Assembly (NCBI RefSeq): GCF_048388525.1
Contig: NZ_DBGCTQ010000059.1
Coordinates: 1 to 18,905, forward strand
Length of the DNA stretch: 18,905 nucleotides
Direction: 5' to 3'
Source of the DNA: BQOK01 sp048388525
GTDB lineage: Bacteria; Bacillota; Clostridia; Oscillospirales; Ruminococcaceae
Below, piece after piece: positions 1-6,820 of the stretch. How positions within the stretch are numbered: the first letter of the stretch is position 1; each line of letters opens with the position of its first letter. Under the pieces are notes generated by a model, which was not told the origin of the DNA, made no database searches, and saw nothing but the letters and a program-made list of their open reading frames with translations. The translations under genes and the position numbers were made by a program.

Positions 1-732
1 GCTGTCGCCGCAGCTCATGGCCCCTTCCGGGCAGGCCCCCTTTACGCAGGACGGTCCGGCCGCGGCAAAAAGTGCCGGCGCCACCGGGTATACCAGGCGC
101 AGCATTTCGTCGGCCAGGGCACGGATCTCCCACTGCGCGCGGGAGCAGCATCTATGCCTGAAAAAGTTGTGCAGGCTGCGGGCATTCATGGTCACGATCA
201 TTTTGGTCTCGCAGGCATTGGGCAGCACAAAGCGCGCGTCCTCAATGGCCAGCTTCTCGGCCTTTTTGGCCGCCGCGGCTTCGGTCAGGCCCTCCTCCCG
301 CATCAGCCGGCGGGTGTGCCCCTCCTTCAGCAGGGCCGCAATGCGCTCATACTGCTCGTTTTCCGCGCGCATCGCCTGCTCAAAAGCGGCGCTGGCCGCC
401 GGTTCCGCCGCCACCTCGGGCGGCGTTACATATTCAAACCCGTCCAGGCGCACATAGCGCTGGCTCTGCACGCTGTAGCTGGCAATGCGGTGCCGGGTGA
501 TCTGGGCCAGCAAACTGCGCGACACCCCCTCCACGGCAAAGGTGAAGCTCACGTGTTCGGTGGGGCTCTCATGGCCCATTTTGGCCAGCCTTTCCACAAA
601 TTCCCGGCTTTTTTCCGGGGTAAGGCCAGCCAGCAACTCGTCGATCTGCGCGCCGGAATAGCACAGCTTTGCCGCCGCGGCCACCACCTTTTCCGGCTCA
701 GGGGTATGCGCGAGCAGATTCACCTTCAGCAT
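1..732 (-). CDS. thyX: Flavin-dependent thymidylate synthase ThyX (3' end cut by window edge)
   Basis: ThyX makes dTMP from dUMP using FAD, NADPH and methylenetetrahydrofolate in the cytoplasm, replacing ThyA. I translated 244 codons, open to the left edge. The ThyX signature RHRxxSxxxxSxRY is present as RHRIASYSVQSQRY at residues 80-93, with the flavin/dUMP-binding arginines and serines intact. A second conserved block, FFRHRCCSRAQWEIR (about 190-204), and a Cys-rich tail, SCVKGACPEG (about 228-237), also fit clostridial ThyX. The family is usually 220-260 residues, so only a short tail should be missing. The ATG is preceded by AGGAGGA at 7 nt spacing. The gene lies 18 bp after the pcrA stop, so the two are probably cotranscribed and dTMP supply is paired with a repair helicase. 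The assignment is firm; only the C-terminal end is unseen. Confidence 0.95.
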   Translation of the reverse strand, partial: MLKVNLLAHTPEPEKVVAAAAKLCYSGAQIDELLAGLTPEKSREFVERLAKMGHESPTEHVSFTFAVEGVSRSLLAQITRHRIASYSVQSQRYVRLDGFEYVTPPEVAAEPAASAAFEQAMRAENEQYERIAALLKEGHTRRLMREEGLTEAAAAKKAEKLAIEDARFVLPNACETKMIVTMNARSLHNFFRHRCCSRAQWEIRALADEMLRLVYPVAPALFAAAGPSCVKGACPEGAMSCGDS

Positions 733-750
733 TGGGCACTTCCTCCTGGT

Positions 751-3261
751 TCATTCTTCCAGCAGGGTGAGCGGCGCATAGTTCGCCATTGTTTTTTTCA
801 CACCTGCTTTTTCAAACTGGATCTCCACAATCGTATCCCCGGCCGCAGGGGTGGCCTTGAGCACCACGCCCCGGCCAAACACCTTGTGCTCCACCTTATC
901 TCCCGGCCGGTATCCCCGCTTTGCGCCGCCGGCAGCCGGCATGGGCGCCGCGGGCCGCCCTACCGTGGGCCCGCCGAACGGCCCTGCGCCTGCGCCCGAG
1001 GGCTTTGCCCCCTGGCCCGCGCCCCAGCCGCTGCCGCCCCACTGCCGGGCCGCAGCGCCCTGTGCGCCGCCAAAACCGCCGGCTCCGAACGCATGGCCGC
1101 CCTGGGAATAGCCCGAGCCCCCAAAACTGCCAAATCCCCCAAAGCTGTGCCTGGCGATCGCGGGGCTCTCGGTCTCGTCCACAAGCTCCGGCTCAATTTC
1201 CTCCAAAAAGCGCGAGGGGCGGTTGCGCCGGGTCTGGCCAAAGATCATGCGGCTCTGGCTCGACGAGAGATACAGCTCCTTGCGGGCCCGGGTAATGCCC
1301 ACATAGCACAGCCGCCGCTCCTCTTCCAGGTCCTCGTCCGAATAGCGCGAAAGCTCGCTGGGGAATATCCCCTCCTCCAGGCCCAGGATGAATACGTAAT
1401 CAAATTCCAGGCCTTTTGCCGCGTGCATCGTCATCATGACCACCACGTCGGTCTCCTCGTCGTAGCTGTCGATGTCCGAGATCAGGGCGACCTCCTCCAA
1501 AAAACCCGCGAGGCTCGCCTCGGGGCCCTTCTGGTCGGCATAGGTCTTCACGCTGGACACCAGCTGCCCCAGGTTCTCCAGGCGCGCCGCGCCCTCGTCG
1601 CCCTGCGCCTCCAGCATTTTTTGGTAACCTGTCAGCTCCAGAATGTCGCTCACAAACACATCCAGCGGCTGGCTCTCTGCCGAATCCAGCAATTGCTGGT
1701 AGATGCCCCAAAAGCCGTGCAGCGCGTTTGCCGCCCGGCTGATGGCCGGATAGTCCGCCGCGTGCCCGCACACATGCAAAAGGCTTGTGCCCAGGCCCGC
1801 GGCAATGTCGGCCATTTTGTCCAGCGTGGTGCCGCCGATCTTGCGGGCCGGCTCGTTGATGATGCGCCGCAGCCGCAGATCATCGCTGGGGTTCGCCACG
1901 ATGGACATATAAGCAATGATATCCTTTACTTCCTTGCGGTCGTAAAAGCGCTGGCCGCCCACGATCTTGTACGGGATGCCCGCCCGCGCAAAATAGGTTT
2001 CCACCGGGCCGGACTGGGCGTTCATGCGGTACAGCACCGCGTGATCCCGCAGGCGCGCGCCGTTTTTCAGGTTCTGACCGATCACGGTGGCGATCTGGCT
2101 GGCCTCGTCCTGCTCGTTCTCGGCCAGGTAGTGATGGATCTTTTCCCCTTCCCCGTTCTGGGTCCACAGGGTCTTGCCCTTGCGCCCCTGGTTGTTGCGG
2201 ATCACGCAGTTGGCCGCGTTCAGGATGCAGGCGGTGGACCGGTAATTCTGTTCCAACCGGATGACCTTCGCGCCCTGGAAGTGCTGCTCAAAGTTCAGGA
2301 TATTCTCAATGGTGGCGCCCCGGAACCGGTAAATGCTCTGGTCGTCGTCGCCCACCACGCACACGTTTTTATAGCCGCCCGCCAGCAGGCGCACCAGCTG
2401 GAACTGGGCCACGCTGGTGTCCTGGTATTCGTCCACCAGCACATAGCGGTATTTTTTTTGGTAGTATTCCAGCACGTCCGGGTGGTCCTGAAACAGGCAC
2501 ACCGTGTGGTAGATCAGGTCGTCAAAATCCATGGCGCCCGCGCTGCGCAGCCGGTCGGCATAGGCCTTGTAGACCTTCGCCACCAGCCCCGCCTTGGTGT
2601 CGGCCGGGGCTTCCAGCGCCTCTTCGGGGCTGATGAGCTGGTCCTTCATCCGGCCGATCTGCCCCAGGGCCGACTTTACGGGCAAAAACTTGTCGTCCAC
2701 CAGCAGCTGCTTGTAGACCTCTTTCATGGCCCGCTGCTGGTCGTCGGTGTCATAAATGGTAAAGCTTTTGGGAAAGCCCAGCCGGTCGGCGTCCCGCCGC
2801 AGCATGCGAACACAGGCCGAATGGAAGGTGGAGGCGTTCACGTCCGCCCCCTGCTCCTCGCCCAGCATGGCCGCCAGGCGGCTTTTCAACTCGCCCGCCG
2901 CCTTGTTGGTAAAGGTGATCGCCAGCACGTTCCAGGGCCGGGCGGCGTCCCGCCGCAGCATGGGCCACAGCCAGTCGGGCGGCTCGCCGCCGCTCTCCAC
3001 CGCCGCGCTTAAGGCCTGCACATCCTCTGCCGCCGCCTCCCGCGGCAGCCAGTCGGAGCCGTGGGCAGTTCCAAAACGGATGATATTCGCAATGCGGTTC
3101 ACCAGCACGGTGGTCTTGCCGCTGCCCGCCCCCGCCAGGATCAGCAGCGGCCCCTCGGTGCAGAACACCGCCTGCTTCTGCACCGGGTTCAGCCGGCCGA
3201 ACCGGCTCTCAATAAACCTGTCCCGCAGGGTAAGAAACTCCTGATTTTGCTCGCTCGCCAT
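751..3261 (-). CDS. pcrA: ATP-dependent DNA helicase PcrA/UvrD
   Basis: Superfamily 1A 3'-5' DNA helicase (836 aa) that unwinds DNA in repair and rolling-circle replication and removes stalled RNA polymerase. The motifs appear in order: Walker A GAGSGKT (44-50), TFTNKAA (Ia, about 116-122), DEYQDTS (277-283), GDDDQSIYRFRGA (304-316), EQNYRS (337-342), TMHAAKGLEFDYV (611-623) and YVGITRARKEL (653-663). A Gly-rich, low-complexity linker (about 706-768) leads to the C-terminal Tudor-like module (about 783-836, GDKVEHKVFGRGVV), which in B. subtilis PcrA contacts RNA polymerase. Compared with the usual family, domain 1A carries about 40 extra residues (about 64-108) between motifs I and Ia. I chose the ATG at 3261 over an in-frame ATG 36 bp upstream because GGAAAGG lies 7 nt before it and the upstream ATG overlaps the predicted -10 region. 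First gene of an operon with thyX. Confidence 0.96.
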   Translation of the reverse strand: MASEQNQEFLTLRDRFIESRFGRLNPVQKQAVFCTEGPLLILAGAGSGKTTVLVNRIANIIRFGTAHGSDWLPREAAAEDVQALSAAVESGGEPPDWLWPMLRRDAARPWNVLAITFTNKAAGELKSRLAAMLGEEQGADVNASTFHSACVRMLRRDADRLGFPKSFTIYDTDDQQRAMKEVYKQLLVDDKFLPVKSALGQIGRMKDQLISPEEALEAPADTKAGLVAKVYKAYADRLRSAGAMDFDDLIYHTVCLFQDHPDVLEYYQKKYRYVLVDEYQDTSVAQFQLVRLLAGGYKNVCVVGDDDQSIYRFRGATIENILNFEQHFQGAKVIRLEQNYRSTACILNAANCVIRNNQGRKGKTLWTQNGEGEKIHHYLAENEQDEASQIATVIGQNLKNGARLRDHAVLYRMNAQSGPVETYFARAGIPYKIVGGQRFYDRKEVKDIIAYMSIVANPSDDLRLRRIINEPARKIGGTTLDKMADIAAGLGTSLLHVCGHAADYPAISRAANALHGFWGIYQQLLDSAESQPLDVFVSDILELTGYQKMLEAQGDEGAARLENLGQLVSSVKTYADQKGPEASLAGFLEEVALISDIDSYDEETDVVVMMTMHAAKGLEFDYVFILGLEEGIFPSELSRYSDEDLEEERRLCYVGITRARKELYLSSSQSRMIFGQTRRNRPSRFLEEIEPELVDETESPAIARHSFGGFGSFGGSGYSQGGHAFGAGGFGGAQGAAARQWGGSGWGAGQGAKPSGAGAGPFGGPTVGRPAAPMPAAGGAKRGYRPGDKVEHKVFGRGVVLKATPAAGDTIVEIQFEKAGVKKTMANYAPLTLLEE

Positions 3262-3295
3262 AAGTATACCTTTCCAGTATTCAATCTTAAGCCTC

Positions 3296-3323
3296 ATTAT
3301 AGCACAAAAGCTGGGGCAAACAA
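3296..3323 (-). promoter_or_regulatory. Predicted promoter of pcrA-thyX
   Basis: On the minus strand a perfect TATAAT -10 box (3296-3301) is preceded by TG plus one base (extended -10). A weak TTGTTT -35 box (3318-3323) lies 16 bp upstream. The predicted start is near 3289, giving a leader of about 28 nt before the chosen ATG. Predicted by eye only. Confidence 0.6.
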
Positions 3324-3462
3324 AAGCCCCTCAGGGCAAAAATCCACAAGATACGCGTTTCATTCCCCGCGCTTCCATTCCGGCGCGGCGCTTTCTTCCC
3401 TCCTCTCGTTTTCTCCCTCCCGGCTGTTTTTTGTCGGCATTTTAAACAAATTGCTTTCGCGC

Positions 3463-3491
3463 TTGACTTCCGCTCTTCACAAGTGTATAGT
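3463..3491 (+). promoter_or_regulatory. Sigma-A-type promoter of the abrB-like/hydrolase operon
   Basis: TTGACT (3463-3468), a 17-bp spacer and TATAGT (3486-3491) give five of six matches in each hexamer. The predicted transcription start is near 3498, about 43 nt before the ATG at 3541. Confidence 0.75.
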
Positions 3492-3504
3492 TTTGTTAAA
3501 CAAA
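3492..3504 (+). promoter_or_regulatory. Candidate operator: 13-bp palindrome at the start site
   Basis: TTTGTT-A-AACAAA is a perfect 6+1+6 palindrome directly after the -10 box, covering the expected start of transcription. AbrB/MazE-fold dimers often bind AT-rich palindromes at their own promoters, so autorepression by the protein encoded at 3541 is a natural guess. Confidence 0.5.
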
Positions 3505-3540
3505 TCATACTTTTCATACTTTTTTCAGGAGGTCGTCTTT

Positions 3541-3768
3541 ATGAAACATCCCAAGGGCAAATATGCCTGGACGGTCAAGATCGGCGAAAAAGGGCAGTTC
3601 GTGATTCCCAAAGAGGCGCGGGATCTGTTCGATCTGCATCCCGGCGACACCATCATCGTTCTGGCCGACGAAAAGCGAGGCATCGCCATCCCGCCCAAAA
3701 ACACCTTTGCCAGGCTGGCCGAGCACATTTTTGAGGGGGATCTGCCCTCCGACGAGGCGAAAAAATGA
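3541..3768 (+). CDS. AbrB/MazE/SpoVT-family DNA-binding protein
   Basis: Small transcriptional regulator of 75 aa. Residues about 8-50 form a swapped-hairpin SpoVT/AbrB domain: KIGEKGQFVIPKEARDLF followed by HPGDTIIVLADE and GIAI. The short C-terminal tail (about 52-75) is acidic and probably helical. Clostridial proteins of this type are usually annotated only as AbrB-family regulators, often next to membrane or transport genes. The ATG has an AGGAGGT site (3527-3533) at 7 nt spacing, which rejects the longer in-frame upstream extension. The stop overlaps the next start as ATGA, so it is translationally coupled to the hydrolase. It could be an orphan MazE-like antitoxin, but the partner does not look like a toxin. 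Fold assignment is firm; target unknown, with its own promoter palindrome the best candidate. Confidence 0.9.
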   Translation: MKHPKGKYAWTVKIGEKGQFVIPKEARDLFDLHPGDTIIVLADEKRGIAIPPKNTFARLAEHIFEGDLPSDEAKK

Positions 3769-4814
3769 GAAAGGGGGTCAAGGTGTTCGTACTCTGTGTA
3801 TTGGTTCTTTTCCTTCTCGCCGCTGCCGCCGCAGTCTATTGCTATCGCTGCCTCCACTATTGGCAGGGCGATCTGAAACGCACTATCTCTGCCGGCTTTG
3901 AAGAAAAGGACGCTGCCCTGCCCGACGGCTCGGTGATCCACTACGCCGAGGGGCCGGCCGGAGGCCCGCCGCTGCTGCTCATCCATGGGCAGACCGGTAC
4001 CTGGGCCGATTACGCCCGGGTCCTGCCCGCGCTCAGCGAAAACTGGCATGTGTATGCGGTGGACTGTTACGGCCACGGCGCTTCCTCCCACAATGAGAGC
4101 AAATACTACCTGCGGGAAAACGGCGACGACCTGATCTGGTTTTTACAGCAGGTGGTGGGCCAGCCGGCCGTGGTGTCCGGCCATTCCTCCGGCGGCCTGC
4201 TGGCCGCATACGTGGCCGCATACGGCGGCAGCGCCGTGGCGGGCGCCGTGCTGGAAGACCCACCCGTCTTCTCCACCGAGCCGGGCAATTTTGAGAGCAG
4301 CTTTGCCTACCTCGATACCTACAAGCCCATGCACGACTACACCGCAGGCCCGCAGACCGAATGCTGGGAGGCCTATTACATGCGCCGCTGCCTGTGGGGG
4401 CAGCTTTACATGGCCTCCTCCATGGAGGGCCTTGCAAATTATGCCCAGCACTATCACGAAACGCATCCCGGGCAGCCGGTGCAGTATTTTTTCATGCCGG
4501 AATCCATTAATTTCACATTTTTGTACACCGCGCAGTACGATTTCCGTTTTGGCGGGCATTTTTACGACTATTCCTGGCACAGCGGCATTTCCCATGCCGA
4601 TCTTCTGGCCGCCGTCAAGGTCCCCACCGTCTTTCTTCACACCAAAGCCTCTTATACCGAGAGGGGCGTCCTTCTGGCCGCCTCGTCCGACGAACAGGCC
4701 CGGCAGGCCGTGCAGCTTATCGGCGATTGTGAATTGATCGAGCTCTCCTCCAACCACGATATCCACCGCTTCAAGCCCCGGCTCTTCATCGACGCGGTAA
4801 ACAGGCTCTTATAA
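3765..4814 (+). CDS. Membrane-anchored alpha/beta hydrolase
   Basis: Predicted serine hydrolase of 349 aa. An N-terminal hydrophobic segment (about 6-26, VKVFVLCVLVLFLLAA) after MRKG acts as signal anchor, so the catalytic domain should face outside. The oxyanion-hole segment LLLIHGQTGTW is at 70-80. The nucleophile elbow is GHSSGG (139-144), with Ser141 as nucleophile. The catalytic His is probably His331 or His334 in SNHDIH. The usual strand-7 Asp is not obvious; Asp165 in LEDPP, 24 residues after Ser141, could serve as the acid. The fold resembles MhpC/esterase-type proteins, but the substrate (ester, lipid, quorum signal or other) cannot be read from sequence. Starts within the abrB-like stop codon (ATGA), so the two are made together. 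Followed by a strong terminator. Confidence 0.88.
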   Translation: MRKGVKVFVLCVLVLFLLAAAAAVYCYRCLHYWQGDLKRTISAGFEEKDAALPDGSVIHYAEGPAGGPPLLLIHGQTGTWADYARVLPALSENWHVYAVDCYGHGASSHNESKYYLRENGDDLIWFLQQVVGQPAVVSGHSSGGLLAAYVAAYGGSAVAGAVLEDPPVFSTEPGNFESSFAYLDTYKPMHDYTAGPQTECWEAYYMRRCLWGQLYMASSMEGLANYAQHYHETHPGQPVQYFFMPESINFTFLYTAQYDFRFGGHFYDYSWHSGISHADLLAAVKVPTVFLHTKASYTERGVLLAASSDEQARQAVQLIGDCELIELSSNHDIHRFKPRLFIDAVNRLL

Positions 4815-4823
4815 GCCTCCAAA

Positions 4824-4862
4824 AAGGCGGGGCAGCGGCTGTAAAGCCCGCTGCCCCGCCTT
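4824..4862. terminator. Bidirectional intrinsic terminator
   Basis: Perfect 15-bp stem (4824-4838 with 4848-4862) and a 9-nt loop, between convergent genes. On the minus strand it runs into TTTTTGG; on the plus strand into TTCTTCCGTTTTC. It can end both the hydrolase and the yaaL-bofA transcripts. Confidence 0.85.
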
Positions 4863-4911
4863 CTTCCGTTTTCTGAGCCGCTGCGCGGCCGCGCATGTGC
4901 AAAACTCCCGC

Positions 4912-5178
4912 TCACGCCAGCCCGAAGACCAGGTTCAGCACCAGCATGGTCACCACACCCGGCGCCCCCAGCACCACCGCCATGAACGAGGTGAATGCGT
5001 TCAGCGCCAGGCCCACCCCGGTAAAGGGCGCCAGCATATTTACTGCGCCCAGCGCCCCCATGCCTGCCAGCGCCGAAGTAAGGCTGGCGCGCAGCGGCTT
5101 TTTGTGGCGGCTTGCGGCAAACCCCATCAATACCAAAACCGCGGCGGCCGCAAGCGCCGCCGGGTGCAGCCCGCTCAC
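4912..5178 (-). CDS. bofA: BofA-family pro-sigma-K processing inhibitor
   Basis: Small integral membrane protein (88 aa from a GTG start; B. subtilis BofA is 87 aa). BofA holds the intramembrane protease SpoIVFB inactive in the outer forespore membrane, delaying pro-sigma-K cleavage. The first hydrophobic segment is about 5-22. The conserved family region follows: GALGAVNMLAPFTGVGLALN (41-60), then TSFMAVVLGAPGVVTMLVL (63-81), including the N, GxxLN and LGxPG features. I chose GTG at 5178, not the upstream ATG at 5235, because it overlaps the yaaL stop as GTGA and gives the normal family length. The Shine-Dalgarno is weak, consistent with translational coupling. The yaaL-bofA order is the Bacillus/Clostridium one and implies a spore former or descendant of one. 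No SpoIVFA/FB gene is in the window. Confidence 0.88.
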   Translation of the reverse strand: MSGLHPAALAAAAVLVLMGFAASRHKKPLRASLTSALAGMGALGAVNMLAPFTGVGLALNAFTSFMAVVLGAPGVVTMLVLNLVFGLA

Positions 5179-5438
5179 AGGATCGCCCGCAGCCCCATGG
5201 CCCGGGCACGCCGCTGTAAATAGCGGTAACGGCACTGGATCGCCTGATACTCGAACACCCTCTGATCGATCAGTTCGGGCTCGGTTTCCAGATCAAAAAG
5301 CATTTGGTTGTGGCGCATTTCGGCCAGGCATTCCCGCAGCTCCTGTTCCAAAACCGGTGTGTGAAGCGCAGGTTCGCTCCCCTGGCTGGATGTGCCGGCC
5401 GCCCCGGCGGGCTTTCGGCGCAGTAATGCAATCTCCAT
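5175..5438 (-). CDS. yaaL: YaaL family protein (DUF2508)
   Basis: Cytoplasmic protein of 87 aa and unknown biochemical role. The core ELRECLAEMRHNQMLFD followed by ETEPELIDQRVFEY and RYRYLQRRA (about 38-80) matches the DUF2508/YaaL pattern of a Leu/Arg-rich helix, an F-D near TEPELID, and a tyrosine-rich helix. In B. subtilis yaaL sits between recR and bofA; here it keeps bofA downstream but recR is not upstream. I chose the ATG at 5438, 7 nt after AGGGGAG; the in-frame ATG at 5444 is only one base from that site. The stop overlaps the bofA GTG. Family call is good; function unknown. Confidence 0.82.
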   Translation of the reverse strand: MEIALLRRKPAGAAGTSSQGSEPALHTPVLEQELRECLAEMRHNQMLFDLETEPELIDQRVFEYQAIQCRYRYLQRRARAMGLRAIL

Positions 5439-5470
5439 TTGCATGCTCCCCTTTCTTTTCAGAACGGTCG

Positions 5471-5499
5471 ATAGTAGGATATGCAAACAGGATTGTCAG
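5471..5499 (-). promoter_or_regulatory. Predicted promoter of yaaL-bofA
   Basis: On the minus strand CTGACA (5494-5499), a 17-bp spacer and TACTAT (5471-5476) precede yaaL. The -35 matches five of six and the -10 four of six sigma-A consensus positions. Confidence 0.5.
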
Positions 5500-5579
5500 T
5501 TATTACCAGTTTTATACAGGAGTCTTGTCCCATTGGGGCGGTCTTTGCTCTTTTTATGCCGCTGCAGGCTCCGCCCCGT

Positions 5580-6734
5580 TCAGCGCCTCCAGGCCGCCCG
5601 TGCGGCCAAAAACGCGGCGCCCGCCAAGGCAAGCAGCCCGGCGGCCAAAAAGACCGGGGCAGCGCCGCTTCCCGGCAGCAGGGTCCCCAGCGCGCCGGTA
5701 AGGTAGGGTGACACAAAATACCCCACGTTCACAATGGTAAGTACCAGCGCCGTCACCGTGGGCAGATACTTTCCGCCCGCGCACCGCGCAAAGCCCAGCA
5801 TCAGGCAGGGGCTGAACAGCGCCATGCCCATGGATGCACCGCAAATGCACACCACCGCGCCCCAAAACGTGACGCGCAGCGCTGCCAGCACATAGCCCGC
5901 CCCCAGCAGCAGCAGCGCCAGCGCAAAGGTATACGGGCCGGTAAACCGGCGCAGCCAGCCGTAAGCCGCCGCCAAAGCCCCGGAAAGCACGCTGCCCAGG
6001 GCGGTGAGCGCCCCGGTCATTGCGGCCGTTCCAAGGCCGTTGCCCTCGATGTAAAGCGACAGGTGAGTTGAGGTGATAAAGTAGAGCGCCGCAAAGCAAA
6101 ACCCCACGGCGGCAAGGCCCGCGGTGGCGGGCTTATCCCACCGGTCGGCCTCCGGGCCGGTCTGGTCCCCCGCCTGCGTTTCCGGCGCACGGGGCAGCCA
6201 AAAGGCCGCTGCCAGCAGCGCCGCCAGCACCAGCGCAAAGCACCAGTAGATGTGATACCAGCCAAAGCCGGCCAGCGCGCCGCCCACCAGCACCGCCGCC
6301 ACACGGCCAAGCTGCAGCATGCCCGAGGCAACGCCCATCACCTGGCTGCGCTCTGCGCCGGAAAAATGGCCGCTCACCAGCAGCGGGAACAGGGTCGAAG
6401 TCATGCCGTAGGCAATGCCCAGCAGCGCGCTCAGCGCAATGAGCACGGGCAGCACGGCATGAAACGCAAGGCTCAGCGCCCCACAGGCAAAGCTGGCGGC
6501 CAGTGCCGCCGCCGTGAGCTGCTTTTGCGAAAAGCGCCGCTCCAGCGCCGGCACCGCCAACAGCCCCGGAATGCTGGTGAGGTTCGGCAGGGTGAGCACC
6601 AGCAGCACGGTGTTCTCGCCCGCCTGCGGGAACGCCGCCACCATACCGCTCACCGCAACGGCGGGCAGCATATACATCAGGTTTACAAAGCAGACGGAAT
6701 AAATGGCAAACTTGGTCTTCAACGCACGGTCCAC
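5580..6734 (-). CDS. Major facilitator superfamily (MFS) transporter
   Basis: Hydrophobic 384-residue protein with about 12 predicted membrane segments in two halves, separated by a hydrophilic loop at about 185-205 (APETQAGDQTGPEADRWDKP). This is the size and layout of a drug- or metabolite-efflux MFS permease. Loop 2-3 lacks a clear canonical GxLaDrxGrr motif (ALERRFSQKQL is in the equivalent place), so the subfamily is uncertain and the substrate unknown. The start is taken as GTG at 6734 with AAAGGA about 11 nt upstream; TTG at codon 5 is an alternative. The start is only 36 bp downstream of the rnr terminator hairpin, leaving little room for a separate promoter, so expression may depend on read-through. 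Confidence 0.85.
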   Translation of the reverse strand: MDRALKTKFAIYSVCFVNLMYMLPAVAVSGMVAAFPQAGENTVLLVLTLPNLTSIPGLLAVPALERRFSQKQLTAAALAASFACGALSLAFHAVLPVLIALSALLGIAYGMTSTLFPLLVSGHFSGAERSQVMGVASGMLQLGRVAAVLVGGALAGFGWYHIYWCFALVLAALLAAAFWLPRAPETQAGDQTGPEADRWDKPATAGLAAVGFCFAALYFITSTHLSLYIEGNGLGTAAMTGALTALGSVLSGALAAAYGWLRRFTGPYTFALALLLLGAGYVLAALRVTFWGAVVCICGASMGMALFSPCLMLGFARCAGGKYLPTVTALVLTIVNVGYFVSPYLTGALGTLLPGSGAAPVFLAAGLLALAGAAFLAARAAWRR

Positions 6735-6770
6735 GGCGGCACGTTTCCTTTCAAAGTAAAATAAAGCACG

Positions 6771-6811
6771 GGCGGCGCCGCCCCGAACCTTCCCGTTCGG
6801 GCCGCGCCGCC
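6771..6811 (-). terminator. Intrinsic terminator after rnr
   Basis: Two-part stem: 6771-6778 pairs with 6804-6811, and 6782-6788 pairs with 6795-6801, with a 6-nt loop. On the minus strand the stem is followed after four or five bases by TTTATTTTAC. It begins 9 bp after the rnr stop. Confidence 0.75.
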
Positions 6812-6820
6812 TGCCATGGC

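Larger units (their letters stand above)
3442..3505 (+). repeat. Direct repeat of TTAAACAAAT flanking the abrB-like promoter
   Basis: The 10-mer TTAAACAAAT occurs at 3442-3451 and again at 3496-3505, 54 bp apart (about five helical turns), one copy upstream of the -35 box and one at the predicted start site. The downstream copy is part of a 13-bp palindrome. This spacing would suit a DNA-looping or cooperatively binding regulator. The repeat is seen directly; its function is inferred. Confidence 0.55.

Noticed and set aside
154..3012. A 952-codon open frame on the plus strand opposite pcrA
   Set aside because: It is antisense to a helicase with every motif intact. Its product is rich in His, Gln, Arg and Leu with no recognisable domain, as expected for an antisense frame in GC-rich DNA.
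3541..4814. Toxin-antitoxin module (MazE-like antitoxin with downstream toxin)
   Set aside because: The downstream protein is a 349-aa anchored alpha/beta hydrolase, not a MazF/PemK or other known toxin fold, and the gene order alone is not enough.
5535..5577. 7-bp inverted repeat (GGGGCGG and CCGCCCC) just after the MFS stop
   Set aside because: The 29-nt loop and the lack of a T-run make it a poor terminator; a short GC-rich match like this is easily found by chance here.
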